From JALYNX01 sp963724825 (GTDB lineage Bacteria; Actinomycetota; Acidimicrobiia; Spongiisociales; ZC4RG35), in contig CAVRWT010000021.1 in the NCBI GenBank assembly GCA_963724825.1, forward strand, positions 1 to 64,000: a DNA stretch of 64,000 nucleotides, written 5' to 3'. Positions 1-8,524 of the stretch are shown here, in pieces (within the stretch, counting starts at the first letter, position 1; each line of letters begins with the position of its first letter). The position numbers were made by a program, and so were the translations under genes. The notes under the pieces were generated by a model. It saw only the letters and a list, made by a program, of their open reading frames with translations. It was not told the origin of the DNA and did no database searches.

Positions 1-573
1 AGGGCTCGGCCGAGGGTCAACTCGTCGGCGTAATCGAGGTCCCCGCCGACGGGCAACCCAGAAGCAAGGCGAGTCACCTTGACTCCCAACGGCTTGAGCT
101 CGCGGGCGATGTACATCGCGGTCGCGTCCCCTTCGACGGTGGGATTGGTGGCCAGGATCAGCTCCGTGATCCCTTCGGGGCCGATTCGGGCCTTCAACTC
201 GTCGATTCGGATCTGGCCGGGCCCGATCCCGTTGATGGGTGACAGCGAGCCGCCGAGAACGTGATACCTGCCCCGGAACTCCTGAGTCCGCTCCACGACC
301 ATCACGTCCTGAGGGCGTTCGACGACGCACACCAGGCTGACGTCACGCCTCGAATCCCGGCAGATCCCACACTCTTCGCCAGCGGCGACGTTGAAGCAAC
401 GGGCTACAGAGCCCGACCTGCTCCCTCATGTCGACGATGGCGGTGGCGAGACGCCGGGCGTCGGCCTCCTCGACCGCGAGCAAGTGGAACGCCAGTCTCT
501 GCGCTGTCTTCTGGCCAATGCCCGGAAGCCGGCCGAGCTCATCGATGAGCCTCTGGACGGGTCCTTCGAACAT
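1..573 (-). CDS. recR: Recombination mediator RecR (3' end cut by window edge, frameshifted)
   Basis: RecR works with RecO and RecF to load RecA at gaps. The ATG at 573 starts a typical helix-hairpin-helix N-terminus (LPGIGQKTAQR). The frame breaks at the zinc finger: removing one G from the run at 401-403 restores CSRC...CGIC and then the Toprim region (GQIRIDELKAR, ATNPTVEGDATA, LPVGGDLDYADE) down to position 1. About 190 residues are present and only the last few C-terminal residues lie outside the window. The start overlaps the ybaB stop by one base (TGATG), so translation is probably coupled. The shift in a G-run inside a catalogued motif suggests a sequence error, not a dead gene. Confidence 0.93.
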
Positions 574-896
574 CAACCGAGGATGCCGCCGAGATCGAGA
601 CCGCCGGTGAGACCGCCGAGCTCCTCGGACGCGGCGGCGGCAGCCGCCTCGAACCCTTGCCGGACTGCCGTCAGGACCAGGTCCTCCAGCATCTCGATGT
701 CGTCGGGGTCGACCACCTCCGGGGAGATGGTGATGGCGACCAGCTCCTGGCCTCCGGTCACCGTGGCAGTGACCATCCCGCCGCCGGAGCTGCCAACAAA
801 AGTGCGTTGCGCCAACTCCGCTTGAGCAGCGGCGAGTTGGGCCTGCATCTGCTGGGCTTGCTTCATCAACTGACGCATGTCGGGCTGGCGGTTCAT
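573..896 (-). CDS. ybaB: YbaB/EbfC family nucleoid-associated protein
   Basis: Small DNA-binding protein, 107 aa, of the family usually encoded between dnaX and recR. I chose the ATG at 896 because it yields the standard beginning (MRQLMKQAQQMQAQL) of the coiled-coil N-terminus; a longer reading from 1028 would add a non-conserved stretch lying in an intergenic repeat. The central part (SGGGMVTATVTGG, then ISPEVVDPDDIEMLEDLV) is typical, and the tail is Gly/Leu-rich. The stop overlaps the recR start. Binds DNA as a dimer in characterised homologues; the physiological role is not settled. Confidence 0.93.
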   Translation of the reverse strand: MNRQPDMRQLMKQAQQMQAQLAAAQAELAQRTFVGSSGGGMVTATVTGGQELVAITISPEVVDPDDIEMLEDLVLTAVRQGFEAAAAAASEELGGLTGGLDLGGILG

Positions 897-920
897 GGTG
901 CGGAGGGTACCCACCGTCGA

Positions 921-1070
921 CGACATTCCCGGCCGACGGCTCTGTTGCCCGTCGAAGAAGCTTCGCTCTGGGCGCCGGCAGTTGATCCCCGGCAGCGAGA
1001 GACCTCGATCGCTAGGAGACTCGGGCAAGTCGGCCGGATTTCGCTGGTCGGCCGGGGCTTCCGCCTCGCC
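921..1070. repeat. Structured intergenic repeat, copy 1
   Basis: The 194-base gap between ybaB and dnaX holds an element whose reverse complement recurs at 23231-23368. Conserved blocks, read on the + strand, are a GGCCGAC...TTGCCCG half (931-950), a central variable part, and a CTCGGGCAA-GTCGGCCGGA half (1019-1038) followed by GGTCGGCC and GCTTCCGCCTCG (1047-1068). The two halves are partly complementary, so the element could fold into a long hairpin. It may be a REP/MITE-like palindromic repeat or a structured RNA. Confidence 0.6.
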
Positions 1071-1090
1071 TAAGGCTTGTGACCTGAGAC

Positions 1091-2756
1091 CTACTCCTCC
1101 ACCTCTTCGGCGCCCAACTCGTCGACGAGCAGGCTGGTCGGATCGATGGCACGGTCCGAGCGCTCCTCGAGATCACCGAGATCGATCTCCTGGGTCTCGC
1201 CGTCGGTCTCTGTTCCCTGCCGGGAACGGAATTGGATCTTCACCTCGCTGCCGAGCAGATCGCCGGCCCGGGTGGCGACGATCGAAGACACGACATCGTC
1301 TTCTTGCAGCGACTGCAGATGAAAGTCGTGGGCTACCTCCAAGGTGATGGTGTCCCCCTCCACCGAGACGGGGACCGCCTCCCTGAAGAACGCCCAGCGA
1401 CGGGCGCCCAGCACATCGCGCAGACTTCCGAACAAGCCGGGCCACACTTTCTGCAATTGTTCGAAGGAGACCTCAGATCCGTTTCCTGCCGGCTTCGGCG
1501 CGACTGATGGTTGGTCGGTCGACCGTGTCGACCCCCTCGGCGGCCGCATCGCTGGCGGGCGCCTTCTCAGGAACGGCCATCGGGGGCTCGGCGACGCCGG
1601 GCCTGGGCTGACCTCGCTCCAAACGCTCGATCCGGCTGAGCAACGCGGCGGTGTCACTGGCCGTCTCCGGCCTGGTGAGCTTGATCAACGCCAGTTCGGT
1701 CATCAGGCGCTCCTCCCGCCCCTCACGCAACCTGATCAATGCCTCCCCGAGGAGGTCGACCGCGCGCAACACATCGCCACTCGGCACCAGCTCGGCAGCA
1801 CGGCGCCACGCCCCGTAGACCTCGGGTGGCTCGTCCGCGATTTCGGCCAGATTTGGCGCGTAGTGGGCGAGGAATGCCCCGCGGAAGAACGCCACCGACT
1901 CGGCGACGAATCTCCTGAGATCGACCCCATCCGCTGAAAGCTCGGCGACCAACTCGAGTGCGCTCTTCGCATCCTGGGCCGCAACGGCCTCGACGAGTCT
2001 CATGAAGGCTTCGGAGTCGGCGAGACCGAGAGCACGACGGACACCGCCCACCTCGACTGTCCCGGCGCCAAGCGCAGCCACCTGCTCGAGAAGCGAAAGA
2101 GAGTCCCGGACCGAACCGCCCGCATGCCGGGCGATCGACAGCAGGGCAGCCGCATCAAACTGATACCCCTCGCGCTCGGCGATCAGGCTCAGGTGCCCGG
2201 CCAGGTCCTCGACGGGGACGGGGTGGAAGTCGAAACGCTGGCTGCGGCTGCGAATCGTGTCGAGGAGCTTGTAGGGCTCGGTAGTCGCCAGCACGAAATG
2301 GACGTGCTCGGGAGGCTCCTCCAGGGTCTTGAGCAGCGCATTCCCGGCTGCCTTGGACAGCATGTGCGCCTCGTCGAGCACGAATACACGCTTCGAAGTA
2401 GCGGTGGAGGCCACCGTGGTCACGCTCAGCCTGATGTCTCGAATGTCGTCAATGGAGTTGTGGGAGGCGGCGTCCAACTCCAAGACGTCCAAGGAGGTCC
2501 CTTCGGTGATCGAAACACAACTCACACATTCGTTGCAGGGAGCGCCCTGGGGCCCGCGATTGGTGCAGTTCAATGCCTTGGCCAGGATGCGGGCGGTGGT
2601 CGTCTTCCCCGTGCCCCGAGGCCCGGTGAAGAGATACGCATGAGCCACCCTGCCGTCGGCTATCTCCCGGGCAAGCGTCGTGGTGACGTGTGACTGGCCG
2701 ATGACGTCATCGAATGACTGGGGCCGGTACTTCCGATAGAGGGCCTGATACTCCAC
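1091..2756 (-). CDS. dnaX: DNA polymerase III subunit tau/gamma (C-terminal part in a second frame)
   Basis: Clamp-loader ATPase subunit. From the GTG at 2756 the protein begins VEYQALYRKYRPQSFDDVIG; Walker A GPRGTGKT is at residues 45-52, zinc-binding cysteines at 64, 74, 77 and 80, and a DEAH box follows. The first frame ends at 1473 in a Pro/Ala-rich linker. The C-terminal domain (SFEQLQKVWPGLFGSLRD, then FLQ-type helices ending at an acidic tail) lies in the +1 frame from about 1500 to 1091. A one-base error in the linker (about 1475-1650) is the simplest reading. In-frame starts upstream to 2897 exist but add unrelated residues. No clear Shine-Dalgarno is seen. Confidence 0.92.
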
Positions 2757-2770
2757 TGGGATCGCACGGT

Positions 2771-2798
2771 ACTTGCTACTTGGGACTTGGTCCTTGGA
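2771..2798. repeat. Tandem heptamer in the dnaX/ABC divergent promoter region
   Basis: Four consecutive 7-base units, ACTTGCT, ACTTGGG, ACTTGGT and CCTTGGA, lie just upstream of dnaX, in the 132-base region between divergent genes. This could be a phased regulatory site or a simple repeat; no function is assigned. Confidence 0.5.
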
Positions 2799-2888
2799 CA
2801 AGGGGGATGTTCGCGGGTCGCCGATGGTTTCGGGGCTGGCGAGCGCTTTTTCTTTGGTTATGGGTCTCATCCGTCGATACTTGGCCTC

Positions 2889-3693
2889 GTGACCCAACCA
2901 CTTGTCGACGAGTCAGCGACCGAATCGCTGGGGGCGCCGCCCGCGGTCTGGGCAAAGGGCCTGGTGCGACGATTTGGCAAGACGGTGGCGGTCGACCATG
3001 TCGACCTGTCGGTCGGGCCCGGAGAGTTCTACGGCCTGCTCGGCCAGAACGGGGCCGGCAAGACAACCACGATCAAGACCATCGTCGGGCTGCTCCGTCC
3101 CAACGAGGGGTCGGTCGGGGTCGGCGAGTTCGACACCTGGGAGTCACCCAGGGAGGTGAAGGCCAGGATCGGGGTCCTTCCCGAGGAGTTCAACCTCTAC
3201 GAGCGATTGACCGGTGCCGAGCTGCTCGATTTCACGGCGGCCATGCACGGGCTGAGCCGGGAGGAGGCGACCCGGCGTCGCGACGAGCTGCTGGACCTCC
3301 TCGACCTGCTCGACGAGGGATCGAAACTCATCGGTGACTACTCCCGGGGCATGAGGAAGAAGATCGCCCTGGGTGCGGCCATCATCCATCGTCCGCCGGT
3401 GCTCTTCCTGGACGAGCCGTTCGAGGGTGTCGACGCGGTTTCGGCACGCCTGATTCAGAAACCTGTTGCTGCGAGCCGCCCAGGGCGGGACCACCATCAT
3501 CTTCTCGTCACACGAGATGCACCTCGTCGAAAAGCTGTGCACCCGGATCGGGATCATGGTCCAGGGCCGGCTGACGATCGAAGAGACACCAGAAGGGCTG
3601 TGTCGCCTGATGGGTGTCGACAACGTGGAAGATGCGTTTATCGCCGCCGTAGGTGGAAAGACCCCGGACGACTCGTCGTGGTACGCCGGCTAG
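2889..3693 (+). CDS. ABC transporter ATP-binding protein (frameshifted)
   Basis: ATPase of an ABC-2 type exporter. The GTG at 2889 gives VTQPLVDES..., followed by Walker A GQNGAGKTT, signature YSRGMRKK and Walker B VLFLDEPFEG. The frame breaks at 3461-3463, where AAA should read AA; the correct continuation NLLRAAQGGTTIIFSSHEMHLVE (H-loop) runs in another frame to the stop at 3691-3693. Total length about 268 residues, normal for the class. The 3' end overlaps the permease start by 16 bases, so the two form an operon. The substrate cannot be told. Confidence 0.88.
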
Positions 3694-5282
3694 CCGGCCT
3701 CAAGGCGAGGCTCACCTGGAACGGCGTCCGCAGCGACGTCCAACGAAGGTTCGGCCTGCCGATCGCGCTGATCCTCCTGACCTGGCTTGGCTGGTGGCTG
3801 GCCAGCTCGCACCTCGAGACCGCCCGCGCCCTCCAGGCCGAGAGCGCAGAGGCCTTCGCCAGCTACATGGGCTGGGTTGCCCTGTTCACCTTCCTCGCCT
3901 GGGTCGCCCTGCCGGTGGTCATCTTTCCCCTCGACGAGAACCTCGACCCGCAGCAACTCGCCCTCCTTCCGATCACGTCGAATCAGATGGTGTCGGGGCT
4001 GGTGGCGGCCAGCTTCATCGCGCCATCCACGGTGATCCCCCTCCTGCTCCTTGGCGCCAACACCGCCGCGCTTGGCGCCGGCTGGTGGATGATCATCCCT
4101 GCATCGTTGGTCTTCCTCGGCCTGTTGGCCGTGGGCGGCCAACTCTTCTCGGCCTCGATTTCTGCGATATTGCGCACCCGACGCGGCCGCGACATCGCCA
4201 CCTTCCTGATTCTCGGCATCGCCGGCGGCGCTTTCCTCTTCTACCGGTTCGTCAACGAGCTGGTCACCACCGAAGGGATGACCACCGCGGCAACCACCCA
4301 CCCGATCATGGACTGGTCACTCCTGATCCCTCCGGTTGCGGCTCAACAGGCCATGATCCGAGCGGCCGACGGCAGCGCCGGCCCGGCCATCGTCTCCCTT
4401 GCTGCGGCAGTCGCCGGTCTGCTCATCTTCGTTGTGGCGTGGAAGAAGCTTCTCGCCTGGCTCCTCTCCACACCGGAACAACGGAACAAGCCGGCGGCGA
4501 GGGCCCGGCGCGGGGGAATGGCCTACGGTCTGTGGGGAGTGGTTCCGACCCTTGCCCGGAAGGAGTTCCGCTTCTACGTCCGTGACCCCCGTCAGCGCCT
4601 GGTGTGGACCGGCACCGTGATCTTCGTCGGCCTCGCCATCGGCGGGGTCGTCATGAACGCCACCGGATTCTTCGACTTTCGAGAGCGGGAATGGGCGCCG
4701 TTGGTCGCCCCGATCCTCGTGCTGTTCGTCGGCCTTCCCATCGCCTTGAACCTGTTCGGGTGGGAGCGGAACGCCGCGAGCTATCTGTTCGTGCTCCCTG
4801 CGCGGCCCCGCCAGTTGCTGCTCGGCAAGAACGTCGCAGTGGCGACGGCTCTCGCACTCGAGACCGCGGTCTTGACGCTGGGCCTTGCCTGGTTTTCCGG
4901 CCATTGGCGCTGGGTGTGGCTCACCATTCCCTTGACGGTCGCCGCGGTCGGGTGTCAACTCGCCGTGGGCAATCTGGTGTCAGTACTCGCCCCCTTGCGC
5001 CTGCCACGAGAGGGAACCGACGTCTTCGCCCAGTCGACCGAACAGGGCTGTCTGGCCATCGTCAGCCAGACGGTCTCGTTCTTTGCAATTGGGCTGCTGC
5101 TGATCCCACCGGCCTCGGTGACCGTGCTCACGGTCGAGTTTGGTGAGGTGATCAACCCGTGGATCACGGCAGTGCTCGGCGTGCTCTGGGGGCTGATGTT
5201 CTACTCGGTCTCTCTGCTGCTCGCCGGGAGGCTGCTGAAGCGGCGGATGCCAGAAGTGCTCGCCTGGGTCCAGGTCACCTAA
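3678..5282 (+). CDS. ABC-2 type transporter permease
   Basis: Integral membrane partner of the ATPase ahead of it. The GTG at 3678 starts 534 residues with many hydrophobic segments (for example IALILLTWLGWWLA and VALPVVIFPLDENLDPQQLALLPIT), the latter resembling the DENLDPQ-type loop of ABC-2 exporters in actinobacteria. A cytoplasmic linker near the middle carries basic residues, and the second half repeats the arrangement, suggesting two six-helix halves. The start lies inside the last codons of the ATPase gene. Read-through from the broken ATPase frame into this gene is an artefact of the upstream extra A. Confidence 0.85.
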   Translation: MVRRLAGLKARLTWNGVRSDVQRRFGLPIALILLTWLGWWLASSHLETARALQAESAEAFASYMGWVALFTFLAWVALPVVIFPLDENLDPQQLALLPITSNQMVSGLVAASFIAPSTVIPLLLLGANTAALGAGWWMIIPASLVFLGLLAVGGQLFSASISAILRTRRGRDIATFLILGIAGGAFLFYRFVNELVTTEGMTTAATTHPIMDWSLLIPPVAAQQAMIRAADGSAGPAIVSLAAAVAGLLIFVVAWKKLLAWLLSTPEQRNKPAARARRGGMAYGLWGVVPTLARKEFRFYVRDPRQRLVWTGTVIFVGLAIGGVVMNATGFFDFREREWAPLVAPILVLFVGLPIALNLFGWERNAASYLFVLPARPRQLLLGKNVAVATALALETAVLTLGLAWFSGHWRWVWLTIPLTVAAVGCQLAVGNLVSVLAPLRLPREGTDVFAQSTEQGCLAIVSQTVSFFAIGLLLIPPASVTVLTVEFGEVINPWITAVLGVLWGLMFYSVSLLLAGRLLKRRMPEVLAWVQVT

Positions 5283-5335
5283 CCGGTCGGAGCCAGTGAA
5301 TCTCAGGGCTGCGCTCCACCTACCCTGACATCCCG

Positions 5336-6337
5336 ATGGGCGGACTCCTGCGGCGGACCCGCATCGAACGTGAACAAATCGAGCGAGAGTTGCTCGCGTC
5401 CAGCGCCACTCTTGCTTCCGAGACGGCCGGGAGGGCCGAACCCGAAGAGGACGACGAGTTCCGAACTGCTTTCGAAAGGGACCGGGACCGGGTCATCCAC
5501 ACCAAGGCCTTTCGGCGCCTCAAACACAAGACCCAGGTGTTCCTCAACCCTGACGGTGACCACTACGTCACCCGGATGACCCACACCATCCAGGTCAACC
5601 AGGTTGGCCGGGCGATGGCCAGGGCTCTCGGCCTCAACGAGGACCTGACCGAGGCAATCTGCCTGGCCCATGACGTCGGGCACTCACCATTCGGTCACAC
5701 CGGGGAGGAGGCTCTCACCCCGTTTGTCGATGGCCTCTGGCTCCACTCCGAGCACGGAGTGCGGACTCTCGAGCTGCTCGAGCCCCAGAACCTCACCGCA
5801 GAGGTCCTGGATGGGGTCCGGGCCCACTCCTGGAAGGTCGACCTCCCGCCGATGACACTCGAGGGGTGGCTGTGCCGCTATGCCGATCGCATCGCCTACC
5901 TGACACATGACGTGGCGGACGCCCTCCGCGCCGGGATCCTGGAGTATCACGAGATCCCGACCCCGGCCCTCGCCCGGCTCGGCGCCACCTCGAGGGAATG
6001 GATCGACACAATGGTGACCGGGGTCATCGAGGCGAGTCATGAGGCCGGTGAAGTCACGATCGATCCCGATCTGCTGGCGGTGATGGATCAGCTCCGCGAT
6101 TTCATGTTCGATCGGGTGTACCTGCGACCTGAGTTCGAGGGCCAGAAGCAGAAGGCGATCAGCGTCATCGAGGACCTGGTGGTGCATTTCTCCAACAACC
6201 CGGGCGAGGTTCCCGACTCGTTCACCACTCCCACCGCAGACGCCCTGCACCGGGCGATCGACTACGTGGCCGGCATGACCGACCGGTTCGCCCTCAACAC
6301 TCACGACCGGCTGTTCCGCCCGACATTGCTCGACTGA
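5336..6337 (+). CDS. dgt: Deoxyguanosinetriphosphate triphosphohydrolase-like protein (HD domain)
   Basis: dNTPase-like HD hydrolase, 333 aa. The HD metal site is visible as H83 (MTHTIQVNQVGR), H112-D113 (LAHDVGHSPFGHTGEE) and a later Asp in YADRIAYLTHD. The entry motif FRTAFERDRDRVIHTKAFRR and LKHKTQVF are typical of the short dgt-like proteins found beside DNA-replication genes such as dnaG in actinobacteria. Homologues release triphosphate from dNTPs. No Shine-Dalgarno is seen before the ATG, which follows a very short leader. It stands alone between two ABC operons. Confidence 0.92.
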   Translation: MGGLLRRTRIEREQIERELLASSATLASETAGRAEPEEDDEFRTAFERDRDRVIHTKAFRRLKHKTQVFLNPDGDHYVTRMTHTIQVNQVGRAMARALGLNEDLTEAICLAHDVGHSPFGHTGEEALTPFVDGLWLHSEHGVRTLELLEPQNLTAEVLDGVRAHSWKVDLPPMTLEGWLCRYADRIAYLTHDVADALRAGILEYHEIPTPALARLGATSREWIDTMVTGVIEASHEAGEVTIDPDLLAVMDQLRDFMFDRVYLRPEFEGQKQKAISVIEDLVVHFSNNPGEVPDSFTTPTADALHRAIDYVAGMTDRFALNTHDRLFRPTLLD

Positions 6338-6351
6338 GCGAGGTCTCGACC

Positions 6352-6411
6352 CCGTAATTGGGTTGCATAGGTCCGCATTTGACCCCTTGGCGTCTCAATT
6401 ACGGAGACGCC
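6352..6411. promoter_or_regulatory. Inverted repeat and hairpin upstream of second ABC operon
   Basis: The dgt-ABC gap holds an inverted repeat CCGTAATTG (6352-6360) / CAATTACGG (6396-6404). The right arm also sits in the loop of a hairpin GGCGTCTC (6389-6396) / GAGACGCC (6404-6411). There is no T-tract, so an operator for the transporter at 6427 is more likely than a terminator. Confidence 0.45.
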
Positions 6412-6426
6412 TAACCTCCCCTTCCC

Positions 6427-7314
6427 GTGCTCTCGATCCAGGACCTCCACAAGACATTCGGCGACGTGGTGGCGCTCGATGGGTGCACCCTGTCTGTGCA
6501 GCGGGGGACGATGCTCGGATTCCTCGGCCCCAACGGCGCCGGTAAGACGACCGCGATGCGCGCCGTCTTCGGTCTGATGCGGCCCGACTCGGGAACGGTC
6601 ACCTGGGACGGCCAGCCGATCGATCCAGACGCCCGGCTTCGCTTCGGCTACATGCCCGAACAGCGGGGCCTCTACCCGAAGATGCGCATCCACGATCAAC
6701 TGGTGTACCTCGGCCGCCTCCGGGGGATCGGAAAGGCCCAGGCAGCCGAGTCGGCCGACAAGTGGCTGGAGATCCTGGACCTCGCCGACCGAAGGGACGA
6801 CCGGCTCGATGCCCTTTCACATGGGAACCAGCAGCGGGTGCAGATGGCGGCAGCCCTGGTCCACGATCCTGATTTGTTGGTGCTCGACGAGCCGTTCTCT
6901 GGGCTCGATCCGATCGCCTCCGAGACGATGTCCGACATCCTGAGGGCGCAGGCAGCCGCGGGTAAAGCCGTGGTCTTCTCCTCGCATCAGCTCGACCTGG
7001 TCGAAGACCTCTGCGAGGAGGTGGCGATCATCGACAAGGGAACCATCGTCGTCGAAGGCTCGGTGCGTGAGCTCAAGGACCAGGCGCCGATCCGGCATCT
7101 CGAGTTGGAGCTCGACGGCGATGCCAGCAGCCTGTTCGACTCGCTGGACGGGGTTCGCAACATGGAGGTGGACGGCGAGCGATACAGCCTCGTGATCGAC
7201 GCCGGGACCGACGTGAGAGGGCTGTTGAACCAGGCCGAAAGCGTCGGGCGGATCCGCCACTTCACCTACACCGCCCCCTCGCTGACCGATCTCTTCAGGG
7301 AGGCAGTGCAATGA
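6427..7314 (+). CDS. ABC transporter ATP-binding protein (NatA-like)
   Basis: ATPase of a two-gene exporter, 295 aa, from a GTG start. Visible motifs: Walker A GPNGAGKTT, Q-loop region YMPEQRGLYPKM, signature LSHGNQQRVQ, Walker B LLVLDEPFSGLDP and H-loop FSSHQLDLVEDL. The C-terminal extension of about 80 residues (IRHLELELDGDASSLFDSL) matches DUF4162-type tails of NatA/CcmA-like subunits. It overlaps the permease by four bases (ATGA), as expected for a coupled pair. Na+ efflux is the role of NatAB in Bacillus, but the substrate here is unknown. Confidence 0.93.
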   Translation: MLSIQDLHKTFGDVVALDGCTLSVQRGTMLGFLGPNGAGKTTAMRAVFGLMRPDSGTVTWDGQPIDPDARLRFGYMPEQRGLYPKMRIHDQLVYLGRLRGIGKAQAAESADKWLEILDLADRRDDRLDALSHGNQQRVQMAAALVHDPDLLVLDEPFSGLDPIASETMSDILRAQAAAGKAVVFSSHQLDLVEDLCEEVAIIDKGTIVVEGSVRELKDQAPIRHLELELDGDASSLFDSLDGVRNMEVDGERYSLVIDAGTDVRGLLNQAESVGRIRHFTYTAPSLTDLFREAVQ

Positions 7315-8522
7315 GCGACCTCGGAGTCGCCTGGCAGGTGGCCCACCGTGAGCTCACCGAGCGCGGTCGCTCCAAGGCCTACTTGTTCACATCTCTGATA
7401 ACTCTCCTCGTGGTGGTGGCGCTGATCCTCCTGCCCAGCATCTTTGGTGGGGGCACGGACGAATATCAGGTCGGGTCCGTAGGCGAAGGGAACAGCGAGA
7501 TCATCGAGGCCGGGGAGCTCCTCGCCAACGCCAATGACGAGCCCGATGCCGAGCCCACGGTCAGCATCACCGAGGTCGAGTTCGCAACCCGTGACGAAGC
7601 CGAAACGGCCCTCGAAGCCGGAGAAGTCGATGCCGTCCTGGTCGACGGGTCGGAGGTCATCGTTTCAAGGTTGGGAGGGTTCGGCGAGTCGCCGATCGTG
7701 ACCATTCTGCAACAGGGTGCCGCCTCGGTACGGGTCGAGGAACTGGTGGCAAGTGAGGGAGATATCGCCTCCGACGTCATCGAGATCATGGCTTCGGAGC
7801 CACTCGAGACCTCGACCCTGAGTGGTCAGGAAAACGACGATGGCTCCGCCGGCGCCATCGCCTACTTCTCGCTGTTGCTCCTATACCTGGCGATCCTCAT
7901 CTACGGGCAATGGATCCTTTCGGCAGTCACCGAGGAGAAGTCGAACCGGGTGGTGGAAGTCCTCCTCTCCACCGTCAAGCCGTGGCAACTGCTTTCGGGG
8001 AAGATCGCCGGGGTCGGCCTGCTGGGCCTGGCCCAATTCGCGGGCACCATCGTCGTGGCATTCCTCACGCTGCGAATCACGGGCGCCTACGACATTCCCC
8101 CGGTGGACATGACCCTGGTCGCCCATCTGGTGCTCTGGTTCATCCTCGGATTCCTCCTCTACGCGGTCATGTACGGGGCGGCGGGCTCCCTGGTGAGCCG
8201 GATGGAGGACGCCCAGAACGTCGCCTTCCCGATGTCGCTGATCGCGGTCGCCGGGTTCCTGGTCGCGATCGCCACACTGTCGGACCCTGACGGAGTAACC
8301 GCAATCATCGGCACGTTCATCCCTCTGACCGCTCCCTTCGTGGTGCCGGTGCGGGTGGCACTGGGGGCGATTCCGGCCTGGCAGTACATCGTGGCCGTGC
8401 TGCTGACCGTGGCCTCGATCGTCGGGCTCGTCCTCGTCGCCGGACGGATCTATGCCGGTGGGCTGCTCCGTTACGGGAGCCGGGTCAAGGTTCGGGAAGC
8501 GTGGCGCTCCGCTGCGGAGTGA
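7311..8522 (+). CDS. ABC transporter permease (NatB-like, ABC-2 type)
   Basis: 403 aa membrane protein. The first hydrophobic segment (residues about 25-43, LFTSLITLLVVVALILL) is followed by an extracytoplasmic domain of about 140 residues. Then a block of five to six membrane helices begins near AIAYFSLLLLYLAILIYGQW, which carries the conserved EEKSNRVVEVLLSTVKPWQLLSGK motif of NatB/YhaP permeases. Encoded directly after its ATPase with an ATGA overlap. The start of the following crotonase gene lies three bases past the stop. Confidence 0.92.
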   Translation: MSDLGVAWQVAHRELTERGRSKAYLFTSLITLLVVVALILLPSIFGGGTDEYQVGSVGEGNSEIIEAGELLANANDEPDAEPTVSITEVEFATRDEAETALEAGEVDAVLVDGSEVIVSRLGGFGESPIVTILQQGAASVRVEELVASEGDIASDVIEIMASEPLETSTLSGQENDDGSAGAIAYFSLLLLYLAILIYGQWILSAVTEEKSNRVVEVLLSTVKPWQLLSGKIAGVGLLGLAQFAGTIVVAFLTLRITGAYDIPPVDMTLVAHLVLWFILGFLLYAVMYGAAGSLVSRMEDAQNVAFPMSLIAVAGFLVAIATLSDPDGVTAIIGTFIPLTAPFVVPVRVALGAIPAWQYIVAVLLTVASIVGLVLVAGRIYAGGLLRYGSRVKVREAWRSAAE

Positions 8523-8524
8523 AG

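Noticed and set aside
2787..5282. Apparent single 831-residue ATPase-permease fusion
   Set aside because: The joint is created by an extra A at 3461-3463; the H-loop of the ATPase and its stop lie in another frame, so these are two overlapping genes.
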